64,000 bases of DNA from contig NZ_PZZP01000002.1 of assembly GCF_003046315.1 (NCBI RefSeq), forward strand, positions 434,001-498,000, read 5' to 3'. Origin of the DNA: Desmospora activa DSM 45169 (GTDB taxonomy: Bacteria; Bacillota; Bacilli; Thermoactinomycetales; DSM-45169). The translations under genes and the position numbers were made by a program. The notes below the pieces were generated by a model. That model had not been told where the DNA came from, did not search any database, and saw only the letters and a program-made list of their open reading frames with translations. Of this stretch, positions 41,437-49,928 are shown one piece after another. The first letter of the stretch is position 1; every line of letters begins with the position of its first letter.

Positions 41437-43215
41437 TCAAAAATTTTTTAACATATTGACCCGTTCCACCACTTCGCTGCGGTTTAGCTTGGATAGAGCG
41501 GGAGTCTCCTGCTCCGGTTGGTTCTGTTCTCTCTCTTTTTTACCCGCTTGTCGGATGGGGAGATGAATATTAAAGGTGGTCCCCCGCCCCGGTTGGCTGG
41601 TTACATGCACTTGTCCGCCATGCTCTGAAATTATGCGATGGCAGATGGATAAGCCCATCCCCGTTCCATCCCCTTTGGTAGTAAAAAAGGGATCAAAGAT
41701 GCGGGACATATATTCAGGTGGGATTCCCGAACCGTTATCTTGAATCCGGATGCTGATCCGATCGCGCACTTCTTTCCAGCGAACAGATACCATCCCTTTA
41801 TCCTGGAGCGATTCCAAGCCGTTTTGCACCAAGTTGATCAATACCTGTTTTAGCTGTTCCGCATCCGCTTCAATAATAACCGGCGAGGTAGGTGCATACG
41901 ACTTTAGCTCATGTCCCATTAAGATCGCTTTGGGTTGTAGCAGCTGAAAGACATCGTCGATCAATCGATCCACATTAAACAGCGTATATCGTGCGGGGCG
42001 AGATTCGCTCAGATGAAGGAACTGTTTCAACAGATCATTGATCCGATCAATCTCGGGCAACATGATCGATTCCCACTTTTTCACCTCTGGAGATTCCATC
42101 GCAGAAATCTGGATAAACCCGCGAATGGAGGTGAGCGGATTGCGAATTTCGTGTGCCAAACCGGCAGCCAATTGGCCGACTGCCGACAATTTTTCCAGAT
42201 GACGACGCCGTTCTTCTTCCTGATGACGAATCCGCCGCTGCTCAATGGAAAGACGGTGCTCCGCCAACCGGATCAGCTCCGATTCATTTTGCGCCTCCAT
42301 CGGATAGGAAGCAGTCCCGATGCAATAATTCATCAGCGATCGCTCGGTTCGCAACCCCCCGATCACCGTCTCAATTGTATCTAGACAGAGCCGCATCGCC
42401 GAATCGTCACCCGTCAGCCCGATGGCAAACTGATCCCCGTCATAGCGGGCAACCTGAGCATAGGGAGGGAGTTTTTTCTTCAGCAGGCGAGCGATTTGTA
42501 CCAGCATCTGATCACCGGCATTTATCCCTTCTTTCATATTAACCTGTTGGAAATCGACCAAATCGAGACAGATCACATAATAATACTGTCCAGCAACACT
42601 GCAACGAGCCAAACTTTTAGACACTTGCTCCTGAAAGCCGCTAAAGTTGTATAGACCGGTCAGATAATCCCGCCGCGAAGTCTCTTCCAGCTCCTCGATG
42701 TACTCATGTAAGCGGGAATGGGCTTCATCCACCTTCTCCAGCAGACGCCGGTTCTGTTCTTTGATCTTTTCGGTCCTTGCACGTGCGCGACGAAGATAGA
42801 TCGTCATCAATGTCATCGCTAAAAATAACAGAAACGCATTTAGCACATCGCTAAATGAATCGCTGATTGAGAACCCGTATTGAAGCAGGGTATACACACC
42901 AAAAAAGAGTAAAGTGGATAATACCGTTTTTTTGGTGGAATCGCGGTCATGCAACACACCTAGCGTAATGAGATAAATCCACAGAGACCACCAAACGCCT
43001 GACAGGTAGTCAAAACCCGCCACAAAAAGCAGCACGATCATCGAGTACAGGTGGTGTGGAACGAAATCTCCCCAGTGATGTCTAAATGTTACCAACATGA
43101 CGATCATCATCGAACTAAAAACGATTCCGGCCCACTTTGCCCCTGGATGCTGAAATACAGTCTCCCAAAACACTCCCAGGGCGATCATCCATTCGGCCAA
43201 GAGTTTAACCTCCAT
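41437..43215 (-). CDS. Sporulation-type sensor histidine kinase with degenerate GGDEF domain
   Basis: Membrane protein of 592 residues. About five membrane segments (residues ~10-140) are followed by a coiled coil (145-180), a GGDEF-like domain (180-320), and a HisKA-HATPase_c kinase. The GGDEF signature is D259-G-D-Q-F263, so diguanylate cyclase activity is unlikely. The phosphorylated histidine is H355 in AGLAHEIRNPLTSIRGFIQ, the form seen in Bacillus Kin sporulation kinases; the G boxes (DNGSGIP, GTGMGLSI) are intact. There is no response regulator gene next to it, as usual for phosphorelay kinases. A Spo0A-box-like site lies 130 bases upstream. Confidence 0.88.
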   Translation of the reverse strand: MEVKLLAEWMIALGVFWETVFQHPGAKWAGIVFSSMMIVMLVTFRHHWGDFVPHHLYSMIVLLFVAGFDYLSGVWWSLWIYLITLGVLHDRDSTKKTVLSTLLFFGVYTLLQYGFSISDSFSDVLNAFLLFLAMTLMTIYLRRARARTEKIKEQNRRLLEKVDEAHSRLHEYIEELEETSRRDYLTGLYNFSGFQEQVSKSLARCSVAGQYYYVICLDLVDFQQVNMKEGINAGDQMLVQIARLLKKKLPPYAQVARYDGDQFAIGLTGDDSAMRLCLDTIETVIGGLRTERSLMNYCIGTASYPMEAQNESELIRLAEHRLSIEQRRIRHQEEERRRHLEKLSAVGQLAAGLAHEIRNPLTSIRGFIQISAMESPEVKKWESIMLPEIDRINDLLKQFLHLSESRPARYTLFNVDRLIDDVFQLLQPKAILMGHELKSYAPTSPVIIEADAEQLKQVLINLVQNGLESLQDKGMVSVRWKEVRDRISIRIQDNGSGIPPEYMSRIFDPFFTTKGDGTGMGLSICHRIISEHGGQVHVTSQPGRGTTFNIHLPIRQAGKKEREQNQPEQETPALSKLNRSEVVERVNMLKNF

Positions 43216-43342
43216 TTCACCCTCCGCACACCATAGACAGACGCGGAAATCGGCAAATTGGTTCCCATGAGAAATAAAGGCGGTTCCCTAAAATATCGAT
43301 AGGATTCCATTTACATCGTTAAATTCCCTTCCTGTAATCGGC

Positions 43343-43355
43343 TATTCGACAAAAT
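43343..43355 (-). promoter_or_regulatory. Spo0A-box-like site upstream of the sensor kinase
   Basis: The minus strand reads ATTTTGTCGAATA, containing the 0A core TGTCGAA. It is oriented with the kinase gene and lies about 130 bases before its start. The 11-mer ATTTTGTCGAA occurs three times in the window, always between genes. Confidence 0.55.
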
Positions 43356-43475
43356 CTATCAAAAAAAGATACGAAAAAGGTCAGGATCGATCGAAGTGAG
43401 GAACATTAACGCTTTATCTATGCCTGATGATTGATCAATCTCAAAAGCCCTGCGTAATCGTATATTTTTAGATAA

Positions 43476-43504
43476 TTGACACCGGCTTTAGTCATCTTTA
43501 TTAA
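43476..43504 (+). promoter_or_regulatory. Sigma-A promoter of murP-murQ
   Basis: TTGACA (43476-43481), a 17-base spacer, then TATTAA (43499-43504). It lies about 160 bases before the murP start, within the 450-base gap 43216-43665, which otherwise shows only the Spo0A-box-like site. Confidence 0.65.
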
Positions 43505-43665
43505 TCGGTAGGCATAGGATTAGTATGCACCACAACTAAAGTCTAATGTAGAAAGAGTAGGAATATTGTTGTAGAATTGCCTTGGAACGGACAACCCCGG
43601 TTATGACAACTGTGCAAAGAACATCCTGAGGAGGGTCCGATCACGCTCTCAAGGAGGGATCACGG

Positions 43666-45066
43666 TTGAGCAAAGAACAAAACCTAGCCCGCTCTCTGTT
43701 GGAATATTTGGGCGGGAGCAACAACATCGCTAACATCAGTCACTGTATGACACGTCTGCGGGTGACGCCTGTCGATCGGGATGCTGTTCGCTTGGAAGAA
43801 TTGAAATCGCATACAGGCGTGATGGGTGTCGTCGAGACTTCCGGACAAATTCAAATCATCCTAGGTCCAGGCACCGTCACTAAAGTTGCAAATTTTATGT
43901 CCGAAGAGACCGGGCTAAAAGCGGATGAAGTACAGGATCGAAAAGCGGAGATATCCGATCGGAATCGCACTCCTTTTAAGCTGTTTTTACGCAAATTGGC
44001 CAATATTTTTATCCCTTTAATTCCCGCGATTGTAGCTGGCGGGATGATTATGGGGCTAACCAATGTCTGTATTCATTCTTTTGATATCAATGAAAGTAAC
44101 CCCTGGATTCAGTTGCTCACTGCCATCAGTAAAGTGATCTTTGCGTATCTAGCGGTATTTGTAGGGATCAACACCGCCCGAGAATTTGGTGGAACCCCTG
44201 CTCTAGGGGGTGTGGCAGGTGGAATGATCATTCTGCCAGATATCGCTGAGATCACCCTGTTTGGTGAAGCTTTGCTTCCGGGACGGGGCGGATTAATCGG
44301 TGCGTTGTTGGCCGCTTATTTTATCAGTGTAGTCGAACGCGGTCTTCGACGCATCATCCCCTCTGTGGTCGATATTATCTTTACGCCAACCCTCGCTGTT
44401 CTCATCACTGGATTTGCCACCTATGTCGTCTTACAACCGGTCGGGGGCATGATCTCCGACGCAATTACCACTGTTCTCACCGGCCTGTTGGATACAGGTG
44501 GCGCAGCAATGGCGGTCGTCTCCGGCGGCGTGCTCGCTGGTACCTTCCTGCCGCTGGTGATGACAGGATTACACCAGGGATTGACACCCATCCATATGCA
44601 GCTATTGGACCAGACCGGCTTAGACCCGTTGCTTCCCATATTGGCCATGGCGGGAGCCGGGCAAGTAGGGGCCGCTTTCGCCATCTACTTCAAAACCCGC
44701 AATCAAACCCTGCGTAATGTAATCAAAGGTGGACTGCCCGTAGGTATTTTAGGAATCGGTGAACCTTTGATCTTCGGTGTAACCCTTCCCTTGGGCCGCC
44801 CCTTTATCACCGCTTGTCTGGGAGCTGCCGTCGGTGGTGCATTCCAAGCTGTATTTGGGATCGCCTCCGTCGCCATCGGAGTATCCGGTTTACCGCTGAC
44901 CCTGCTGATCGCACCTGGGCAGATCCTGATGTATTTGTTGGGTGTGCTGATCTCGTATGTCGCCGGTTTTATCATCACTTATTTCTTTGGATTTAGCCGG
45001 GAGATGGATCAGCTCTACGGCAAAAACACACCTACCACTCCTACGACAACCACGACTGCCGGTTGA
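43666..45066 (+). CDS. murP: PTS N-acetylmuramic acid transporter, EIIBC
   Basis: Phosphotransferase permease of 466 residues. The N-terminal EIIB domain (about residues 1-85) has the phosphorylated cysteine C27 in NISHCMTRLR; the EIIC domain follows with about ten membrane segments (ANIFIPLIPAIVAGGMIMG; HQGLTPIHMQLLD; GILGIGEPLIFGVTLPLGRPF). There is no EIIA domain, so phosphate must come from a EIIA-Glc encoded elsewhere. The TTG start is fixed by AAGGAGGG six bases upstream. murQ downstream identifies the likely substrate as MurNAc; a Ser/Thr-rich low-complexity tail ends the protein. Confidence 0.9.
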   Translation: MSKEQNLARSLLEYLGGSNNIANISHCMTRLRVTPVDRDAVRLEELKSHTGVMGVVETSGQIQIILGPGTVTKVANFMSEETGLKADEVQDRKAEISDRNRTPFKLFLRKLANIFIPLIPAIVAGGMIMGLTNVCIHSFDINESNPWIQLLTAISKVIFAYLAVFVGINTAREFGGTPALGGVAGGMIILPDIAEITLFGEALLPGRGGLIGALLAAYFISVVERGLRRIIPSVVDIIFTPTLAVLITGFATYVVLQPVGGMISDAITTVLTGLLDTGGAAMAVVSGGVLAGTFLPLVMTGLHQGLTPIHMQLLDQTGLDPLLPILAMAGAGQVGAAFAIYFKTRNQTLRNVIKGGLPVGILGIGEPLIFGVTLPLGRPFITACLGAAVGGAFQAVFGIASVAIGVSGLPLTLLIAPGQILMYLLGVLISYVAGFIITYFFGFSREMDQLYGKNTPTTPTTTTTAG

Positions 45067-45135
45067 GAAAAAGCGTCAACGCCGAATTATAGACTTCTGT
45101 AGGGATTTTCAACTCAAACATGAAATGTCGGTTAG

Positions 45136-45304
45136 GGTGATGGGATGGTGCCGAAGGGAGTGATCCAGTCGGATTGGTCTCGGGAGGGGCCATTCCCACC
45201 CACCTTGAAAACTACTGTGCTGCCCTAGGTTATGGCATTTCTATCATAATGCACCGAGAGGACTCCCGCCTCTAAGCGAAGCGTAGGTGGTGAGAGTTTT
45301 CAAG
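45136..45304 (+). ncRNA. Structured leader candidate upstream of murQ
   Basis: CTTGAAAACT (45204-45213) pairs perfectly with AGTTTTCAAG (45295-45304), ending right at the murQ ribosome-binding site AAGGAG. Inside the loop are GGCATT / AATGC and AGAGG / CCTCT hairpins. Just upstream TGGGATGG pairs with CCATTCCCA (45141-45198), enclosing CCGA / TCGG and GATCC / GGATT. The gap of 248 bases is long for an intra-operon space. I could not match it to a riboswitch, T-box or glmS-type ribozyme. No protein-coding frame is supported. Confidence 0.45.
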
Positions 45305-45317
45305 AAGGAGCGAGATG

Positions 45318-46220
45318 ATGAAGGCGGATAAAAACGATTGGATCACAGAGCAAGTCCATCCCCATACCCGGAAATTGGACCAGATGACCGCCATGGAAAT
45401 TGTACAAGTGATGAGCCAAGAAGATCACCGTATCGCTGTAGCGGTAGCGGCTATTCTTCCTACCATCGCCGCTGCCATTGACAACATTACCGAGAAAATC
45501 CGTGGTGGTGGACGTCTTTTTTATGTGGGGGCGGGTACCAGTGGACGTCTCGGTGTATTGGACGCTTCGGAGTGTCCCCCCACCTTTGGCACGGATCCAG
45601 CACTAGTCCAAGGTCTGATCGCTGGTGGGGACCATGCACTCCGCTTTCCGGTAGAGGGAGCGGAAGACTCCCCAGAAGCGGGAAAGCGGGACTTAATTGA
45701 ACGCTCTTTTCAAAAAGATGACTTTCTGGTGGGAATCGCCGCCAGCGGAAAAACCCCCTATGTGCGGGGAGCCTTGGAATACGGCGTCATGCTGGGTACA
45801 ACAACGGCAGCCATCACCTGTAACCCGGGCTCACCCCTCGGCCAGTTGGCCGATTATGCCTTGGAAGTGGAGACTGGACCGGAGATTTTAATGGGCTCTA
45901 CCCGCCTGAAAGCGGGAACGGCACAAAAGTTGATTCTCAACATGTTAAGCACCGGTACGATGATCCGCTTAGGAAAAACTTATCAAAACCTGATGGTCGA
46001 TTTAAGCCCGTCCAATGCAAAGTTACGCAGACGCGCCCAGCGAATTGTTGCGATGGCGACTGGTGTCACGTCAGCAGAAGCGGAACAAGCCTTAAACGCC
46101 TGCGAGGGAGAGACCAAAACCGCCATTGTGATGCTGTTGGCCACATGTGACGTTACAACCGCCCGCCATCGTTTAAATCAAGCTGAAGGACGGGTACGAG
46201 AGGCGCTATCGCTTAACTGA
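45318..46220 (+). CDS. murQ: N-acetylmuramic acid 6-phosphate etherase
   Basis: SIS-domain lyase of 300 residues that splits the lactyl ether of MurNAc-6-phosphate to GlcNAc-6-phosphate and D-lactate. Family text: RIRGGGRLFYVGAGTSGRLGVLDASECPPTFG (seen from ~54 on), IAGGD, FLVGIAASGKTPYV, and EILMGSTRLKAGTAQKLILNMLST. ATG 45318 is seven bases from AAGGAG; ATG 45315 is one codon earlier. It follows murP in one unit, for recycling peptidoglycan sugars taken up by MurP. A CUE-like helical C-terminus (VTSAEAEQALNACEGETKTAIVM split) is present as usual. Confidence 0.95.
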   Translation: MKADKNDWITEQVHPHTRKLDQMTAMEIVQVMSQEDHRIAVAVAAILPTIAAAIDNITEKIRGGGRLFYVGAGTSGRLGVLDASECPPTFGTDPALVQGLIAGGDHALRFPVEGAEDSPEAGKRDLIERSFQKDDFLVGIAASGKTPYVRGALEYGVMLGTTTAAITCNPGSPLGQLADYALEVETGPEILMGSTRLKAGTAQKLILNMLSTGTMIRLGKTYQNLMVDLSPSNAKLRRRAQRIVAMATGVTSAEAEQALNACEGETKTAIVMLLATCDVTTARHRLNQAEGRVREALSLN

Positions 46221-46235
46221 AAACGGTTGTGAAGG

Positions 46236-46271
46236 AAAACGGCAGCTCCTTATGGGAACACTGCCGTTTTT
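46236..46271. terminator. Terminator after murQ
   Basis: AAAACGGCAG and CTGCCGTTTT form a perfect 10-bp stem with a 15-base loop and A and T runs on the two sides, so it may serve murQ and the convergent gene at 46293. Confidence 0.85.
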
Positions 46272-46292
46272 CCAGTCTGACTGAATGAAAAG

Positions 46293-46904
46293 TCAACTCA
46301 TACGGTTGGCCCAACGGGAATAACCGCCTGTCCCCTTCTCCTCACTGGACTCGCTGTTGCGAACGGGTTGCTCCCGTGTCGGCGCTTCCTCCAGGTTATA
46401 TAACTCCTCCACTTGGATACGAGCCGGTGAAGTGGGATAAGTCGGTGTTTCCTTTACAAGCGCCGGTTGTGAAGACCAACGTTCCCGTTTTTCCCCCTGC
46501 CAGGATTCGTAAGACTGGGGACGGGCTTGACGATAACGCTGATGATAGAGCGGAGTCCGTTCATGCTCCTCCAATAGCGTATGTATAATGGTATCCTTCA
46601 AAATACTCTTGATCTCTTCACTGCGATAGCCGTTATCCACCCTGTCAACCCATTCGAATACAGGGCCATCTTCTGAGGAAAAAGTGACGTTGCGCTGAGT
46701 TGGTGCTAATTCCTGCAATGTGCTCAGCTTGTCACGAAACACATCCCGGTCACAAATCGTATCCAGGGGAAAGTAAACCCCTTTCAAATAAGATTGAATA
46801 CAATATTTCACCAACAAGGGAAATTGCCCACGCGGAAGGATATCGTACCAATTACGCAAAAATCGGTCCTTCTTGCCCAGATAGACACCCACGGTGATCG
46901 TCAT
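46293..46904 (-). CDS. Hypothetical protein, unrecognised
   Basis: Protein of 203 residues. ATG 46904 is preceded by AAAGGTGGG; a longer frame starting 23 codons upstream lacks a site. The first ~110 residues look like a compact helical domain (TITVGVYLGKKDRFLRNW, LPRGQFPLLVKYCIQSYLKGV); the rest is low-complexity, charged and glutamine-rich, probably disordered (residues ~120-203). The layout of a short N-terminal domain with a disordered tail recalls DNA-partition adaptors, but there is no actin-like or ParA gene beside it. A Spo0A-box-like motif lies about 150 bases upstream. Confidence 0.55.
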   Translation of the reverse strand: MTITVGVYLGKKDRFLRNWYDILPRGQFPLLVKYCIQSYLKGVYFPLDTICDRDVFRDKLSTLQELAPTQRNVTFSSEDGPVFEWVDRVDNGYRSEEIKSILKDTIIHTLLEEHERTPLYHQRYRQARPQSYESWQGEKRERWSSQPALVKETPTYPTSPARIQVEELYNLEEAPTREQPVRNSESSEEKGTGGYSRWANRMS

Positions 46905-47052
46905 CTGATTGACCCACCTTTCAAAATATGTTTTCGCTGACAAACAAAAAAGGCAAAGAAGGTAGCGCCGCATTTTTTTCTCTACTTCCGGCTACGAATC
47001 CTTCTTTTGCCAAATATAGTATCAATGGCTTGATCGATCCGTCAACAGAATA

Positions 47053-47064
47053 TTTTGTCGAAAT
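47053..47064 (+). promoter_or_regulatory. Spo0A-box-like site upstream of the unrecognised gene
   Basis: TTTTGTCGAAAT contains the 0A core TGTCGAA and is part of the 11-mer ATTTTGTCGAA. It lies between the YheC/D-type gene end and the start of the gene at 46904. Confidence 0.5.
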
Positions 47065-47087
47065 AGGACAAGTTTCCTCGATTCCGT

Positions 47088-47831
47088 TTAATTTATCACT
47101 TGCCGGTGCCGGTGCAGGATTTTCTTATATACCCCTGGTACTTGAATTTTGCGGAACATCTGAAACAAGGGACGTGTATTTACCTCAAATATGTGAAGCC
47201 GCCCCTGCCGGTCGATTCCTACATCCAGCCCCAACTCCCGAATCCCGGGAAAGCGCGCATCCAGCACCTTTGCCGTCAAAAATGAGACCCGAATCAGCTC
47301 CTCTATAATTTGCCGGGGTTTAACCGGGACTCCTTCCATTCGTTCCAAGGCCTGCCCCAAGGCGACAGGGCTTCCTCCCTTACAATGATTGGTGACAAAT
47401 TGTCGCCGCGCCGCCACTTTGGCGATCATTCCGCTGATAACCCACCGGGAACCCGGCTTCTGCAGCAACACCCGCACATCGAACGGGCGGGAATCGATGG
47501 TAGCCAGGTCGATCCCCTCCTGTATCAGATATTGTTTATGGGGGAGCAATAGGGAAGATAAGGCACGATCCACCCCCTCCCGACTCACATTGCGACATTT
47601 TTGCCGAAAACATAACCGATATCCCGCCGTTATCCGCTGAATTCGGACGATTCCGGCGCCTCCTCCCCCTTTGTCCGGTTTGACAAAGACGGTAGGGAAT
47701 ACTTCCAGCATCTGTTTTAATCCGTCCTTTGTAAACCAAAGAGTATGAGGGATAAAGGGACGGAGGAGAGGTTGTTCCAACATCACTTTGGTTTTTAATC
47801 CTTTACTGGCGATCTGGCGATAACTTCTCAT
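47088..47831 (-). CDS. YheC/YheD-type ATP-grasp protein
   Basis: Protein of 247 residues with an ATP-grasp-like core: VFVKPDKGGGGAGIVRI (nucleotide-binding loop), YLIQEGIDLATIDSRPFDVRVLLQK, and RELGLDVGIDRQGRLHIFEVNTRPL (metal-binding end). This matches the YheC/YheD family of endospore coat-associated proteins in Bacillales, and it is shorter than full YheC (about 360) because the N-terminal domain is reduced. ATG 47831 follows AAGGAGAG at a longish distance; the frame extends upstream with less plausible sequence. It suggests a spore former. Confidence 0.8.
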   Translation of the reverse strand: MRSYRQIASKGLKTKVMLEQPLLRPFIPHTLWFTKDGLKQMLEVFPTVFVKPDKGGGGAGIVRIQRITAGYRLCFRQKCRNVSREGVDRALSSLLLPHKQYLIQEGIDLATIDSRPFDVRVLLQKPGSRWVISGMIAKVAARRQFVTNHCKGGSPVALGQALERMEGVPVKPRQIIEELIRVSFLTAKVLDARFPGIRELGLDVGIDRQGRLHIFEVNTRPLFQMFRKIQVPGVYKKILHRHRQVIN

Positions 47832-47960
47832 CCGATGACTGCTCTCCTTCCTTCCCGGAAAGTGGGTACACGACAATCTATTCTGCTTCACCGGGTGCAG
47901 GGAATCCCGAGAACGCCCATTTTTGGCTGATTTGGCGCGGAAAAACATTTCTTCAGATTG

Positions 47961-48150
47961 ACGAAGTGACCATGGCGAGACTTGTGCTTTAGTGCAAAGC
48001 GAGACCCGGGAACGATGTGACCATGGCGAGACTTGTGCTTTAGTGCAAAGTGAGACCCGGGAACGAAGTGACCATGGCGAGACTTGTGCTTTAGTGCAAA
48101 GTGAGACCCGGGAACGAAGTGACCATGGCGAGACTTGTGCTTTAGTGCAA
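47961..48150. repeat. Tandem array of a 51-bp unit, 3.7 copies
   Basis: Units start at 47961, 48012, 48063 and 48114, exactly 51 bases apart, with only a few substitutions (e.g. ACGATGTG for ACGAAGTG). Each contains ACCATGGCGAGACTTGTGCT and AAAGYGAGACCCGGGA. As 51 is a multiple of three, open frames run through on both strands, but they lack ribosome-binding sites and natural composition. The array fills much of the 478-base gap between the divergent genes at 47831 and 48310; a related copy is at 27721 and an inverted one at 56689. Confidence 0.9.
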
Positions 48151-48309
48151 GGGCGCTACACGGAATTGTTCTCCTCTTTCTCGACCAATGACAACATTCG
48201 TCTGACGCGCCATTCCTCTCACCGCTTCGAGAAGCGGGAGACTTCTTACGCAATGTGTTAAAATGGAAACATCGAAGCACATTTGTGCTGACTGAAGGAA
48301 TGTGGGAAA

Positions 48310-49179
48310 ATGGTCACAAATACATTTCAGACCCACTTGCGAGCTTGGCTGTGCTTTTTTCTCTCATCGTTGTTGGTGTTTGCTGTTGGCTATACTCATT
48401 ATGGAAAAATGATCGCCCAACCGGTCCTGCACCAGAGCAACCACTGGTGGGAAGCGTGGCGCTTTCGAGACGGCCATGTTATCGAAGGATCGCGGGCGCA
48501 CGTATATTACCGTTCCTCTGATATGAAAGCCCAAGGGCAACTGGTGGCAGCCGAAGCGGATCGGGTGCTGCGCACGTTTGAGCAAGAGTACAATTTTACT
48601 CCTACCCGCCCGGTTCCCGTCTTTCTCTTTCCCGACCGGGAATCCCTCCAAAATCACTTTTCTTGGAGTCATGCCCAGAGTGCGACAGGGGTTTACTTCT
48701 CTGGTTCTATCTATCTTCTAAACCCTGAGATTTGGTATCGGGGATTCCCACGTGCAGACGAAAATCCGCAGGAGTGGGCGCAACTGTTTCGAGAAAAAGG
48801 TCCGCTCGTACACGAAGTGGCCCATCTCTATCTGGACCGGGTCACGGGAGGAAATTATCCTTTATGGTACACGGAAGCGTTTGCCCAATGGGTGGAATAC
48901 GACCAGTTGGGTTACGAATGGGTGGTTCCCGCTAATCGCTTGAACGATCGGGCGCTATACAGTTACGACGATTTACGGAATCGATTTGACCAATTGGACA
49001 ACCAAGCATTGGCTTATCGCCAATCTTTCCTGCTGGTCCGGCATATGGTGGAGGAACAGGGTGAGGACAAACTGGATCACCTGCATCGCCTTTTGGGCCG
49101 AGGGATCCCTTTTGAAACCGCCTGGGAGCAAATATATGGGGAGACTGCAGCGGAATCCCATCGCCGTTGGCTGGAATAA
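48310..49179 (+). CDS. Membrane-anchored gluzincin peptidase (peptidase MA-like)
   Basis: Protein of 289 residues with an N-terminal membrane anchor or signal (about residues 12-30) and an extracellular metallopeptidase domain. The zinc site is H168-E-V-A-H172 ([13 protein letters not shown]) with the third ligand E189 in [12 protein letters not shown], the spacing of gluzincins of the peptidase MA group. It lies 36 bases before walR and may share its transcription, though it is not part of the usual wal operon. Substrate unknown; a wall or surface protein is plausible. The ATG has AAGGAATGTGGG upstream. Confidence 0.8.
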   Translation: MVTNTFQTHLRAWLCFFLSSLLVFAVGYTHYGKMIAQPVLHQSNHWWEAWRFRDGHVIEGSRAHVYYRSSDMKAQGQLVAAEADRVLRTFEQEYNFTPTRPVPVFLFPDRESLQNHFSWSHAQSATGVYFSGSIYLLNPEIWYRGFPRADENPQEWAQLFREKGPLVHEVAHLYLDRVTGGNYPLWYTEAFAQWVEYDQLGYEWVVPANRLNDRALYSYDDLRNRFDQLDNQALAYRQSFLLVRHMVEEQGEDKLDHLHRLLGRGIPFETAWEQIYGETAAESHRRWLE

Positions 49180-49214
49180 ACCTACCCATCAAATTCTTGT
49201 GGGGAGTGCATGAT

Positions 49215-49922
49215 ATGAGCGCAAAAATTCTCGTTGTGGAAGACGAGCGTCCCATCGCGGATATTTTACAATTTAATCTGTCTAAAGAAGGTTATGAAGT
49301 GGAATGCGTCTATGATGGAGATACTGCTGTCAAACGGGTGTTTGAGGCCGTCCCGGACCTGATCCTGTTGGACCTGATGTTACCGGGAATGGATGGGATC
49401 GAAGTGTGCCGCAAGGTGCGCCAATCCTACCAAGTTCCCATTATCATGGTAACGGCCAAAGACTCAGAAGTGGACAAAGTGCTTGGCTTGGAAATCGGGG
49501 CGGATGATTATGTTACCAAGCCTTTTAGCAACCGTGAACTGCTGGCCCGGATTAAAGCCAACCTCAGACGGAGCAAAGATCACGACGACAGTTCCTCCAC
49601 CCCTGCCAACACGCTGCGGGTAGGTGCCGTCACCATTGATCAGGGCAGCTATATCGTCAAAAAGGAGAAAACCCCCATTGATCTAACCCACCGCGAGTTT
49701 GAGCTGCTCTCCTATATGGCTAAACACGCAAATCAGGTGCTGACCCGGGAGCATTTGCTGCAATCGGTATGGGGCTACGACTATTTTGGCGATGTGCGTA
49801 CCGTCGATGTCACCATCCGGCGGTTGCGGGAGAAGATTGAGGACGACCCCAGCCAGCCCCAATACATCATCACCCGACGCGGAATCGGGTACACCATGCG
49901 GGATCCGGGCTCCGAACGGTGA
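49215..49922 (+). CDS. walR: Response regulator WalR (YycF)
   Basis: OmpR-family regulator of 235 residues, the essential controller of cell-wall metabolism in Firmicutes. The receiver domain has D53 ([13 protein letters not shown]) as phosphorylation site with E9/D10 and K in DDYVTKPFS; the C-terminal winged helix includes [21 protein letters not shown] and [19 protein letters not shown] 49215 follows GGGGAG. Six bases separate it from walK, so they are co-transcribed. Confidence 0.96.
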   Translation: MSAKILVVEDERPIADILQFNLSKEGYEVECVYDGDTAVKRVFEAVPDLILLDLMLPGMDGIEVCRKVRQSYQVPIIMVTAKDSEVDKVLGLEIGADDYVTKPFSNRELLARIKANLRRSKDHDDSSSTPANTLRVGAVTIDQGSYIVKKEKTPIDLTHREFELLSYMAKHANQVLTREHLLQSVWGYDYFGDVRTVDVTIRRLREKIEDDPSQPQYIITRRGIGYTMRDPGSER

Positions 49923-49928
49923 ACGGCC

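Noticed and set aside
45067-45314. T-box, glmS ribozyme or other known riboswitch before murQ
   Set aside because: None of the conserved sequence boxes of these elements (e.g. the T-box AGGGTGGNACCGCG) is present, so it is reported only as a structured candidate.
47961-48150. CRISPR array
   Set aside because: The units are contiguous without variable spacers, and no cas gene is in the window.
47888-48280. Long open frames through the 51-bp repeats on both strands, giving 17-residue protein repeats
   Set aside because: Open frames are expected because 51 is a multiple of three; there is no ribosome-binding site, and the repeat also occurs as single, out-of-frame and inverted copies elsewhere.
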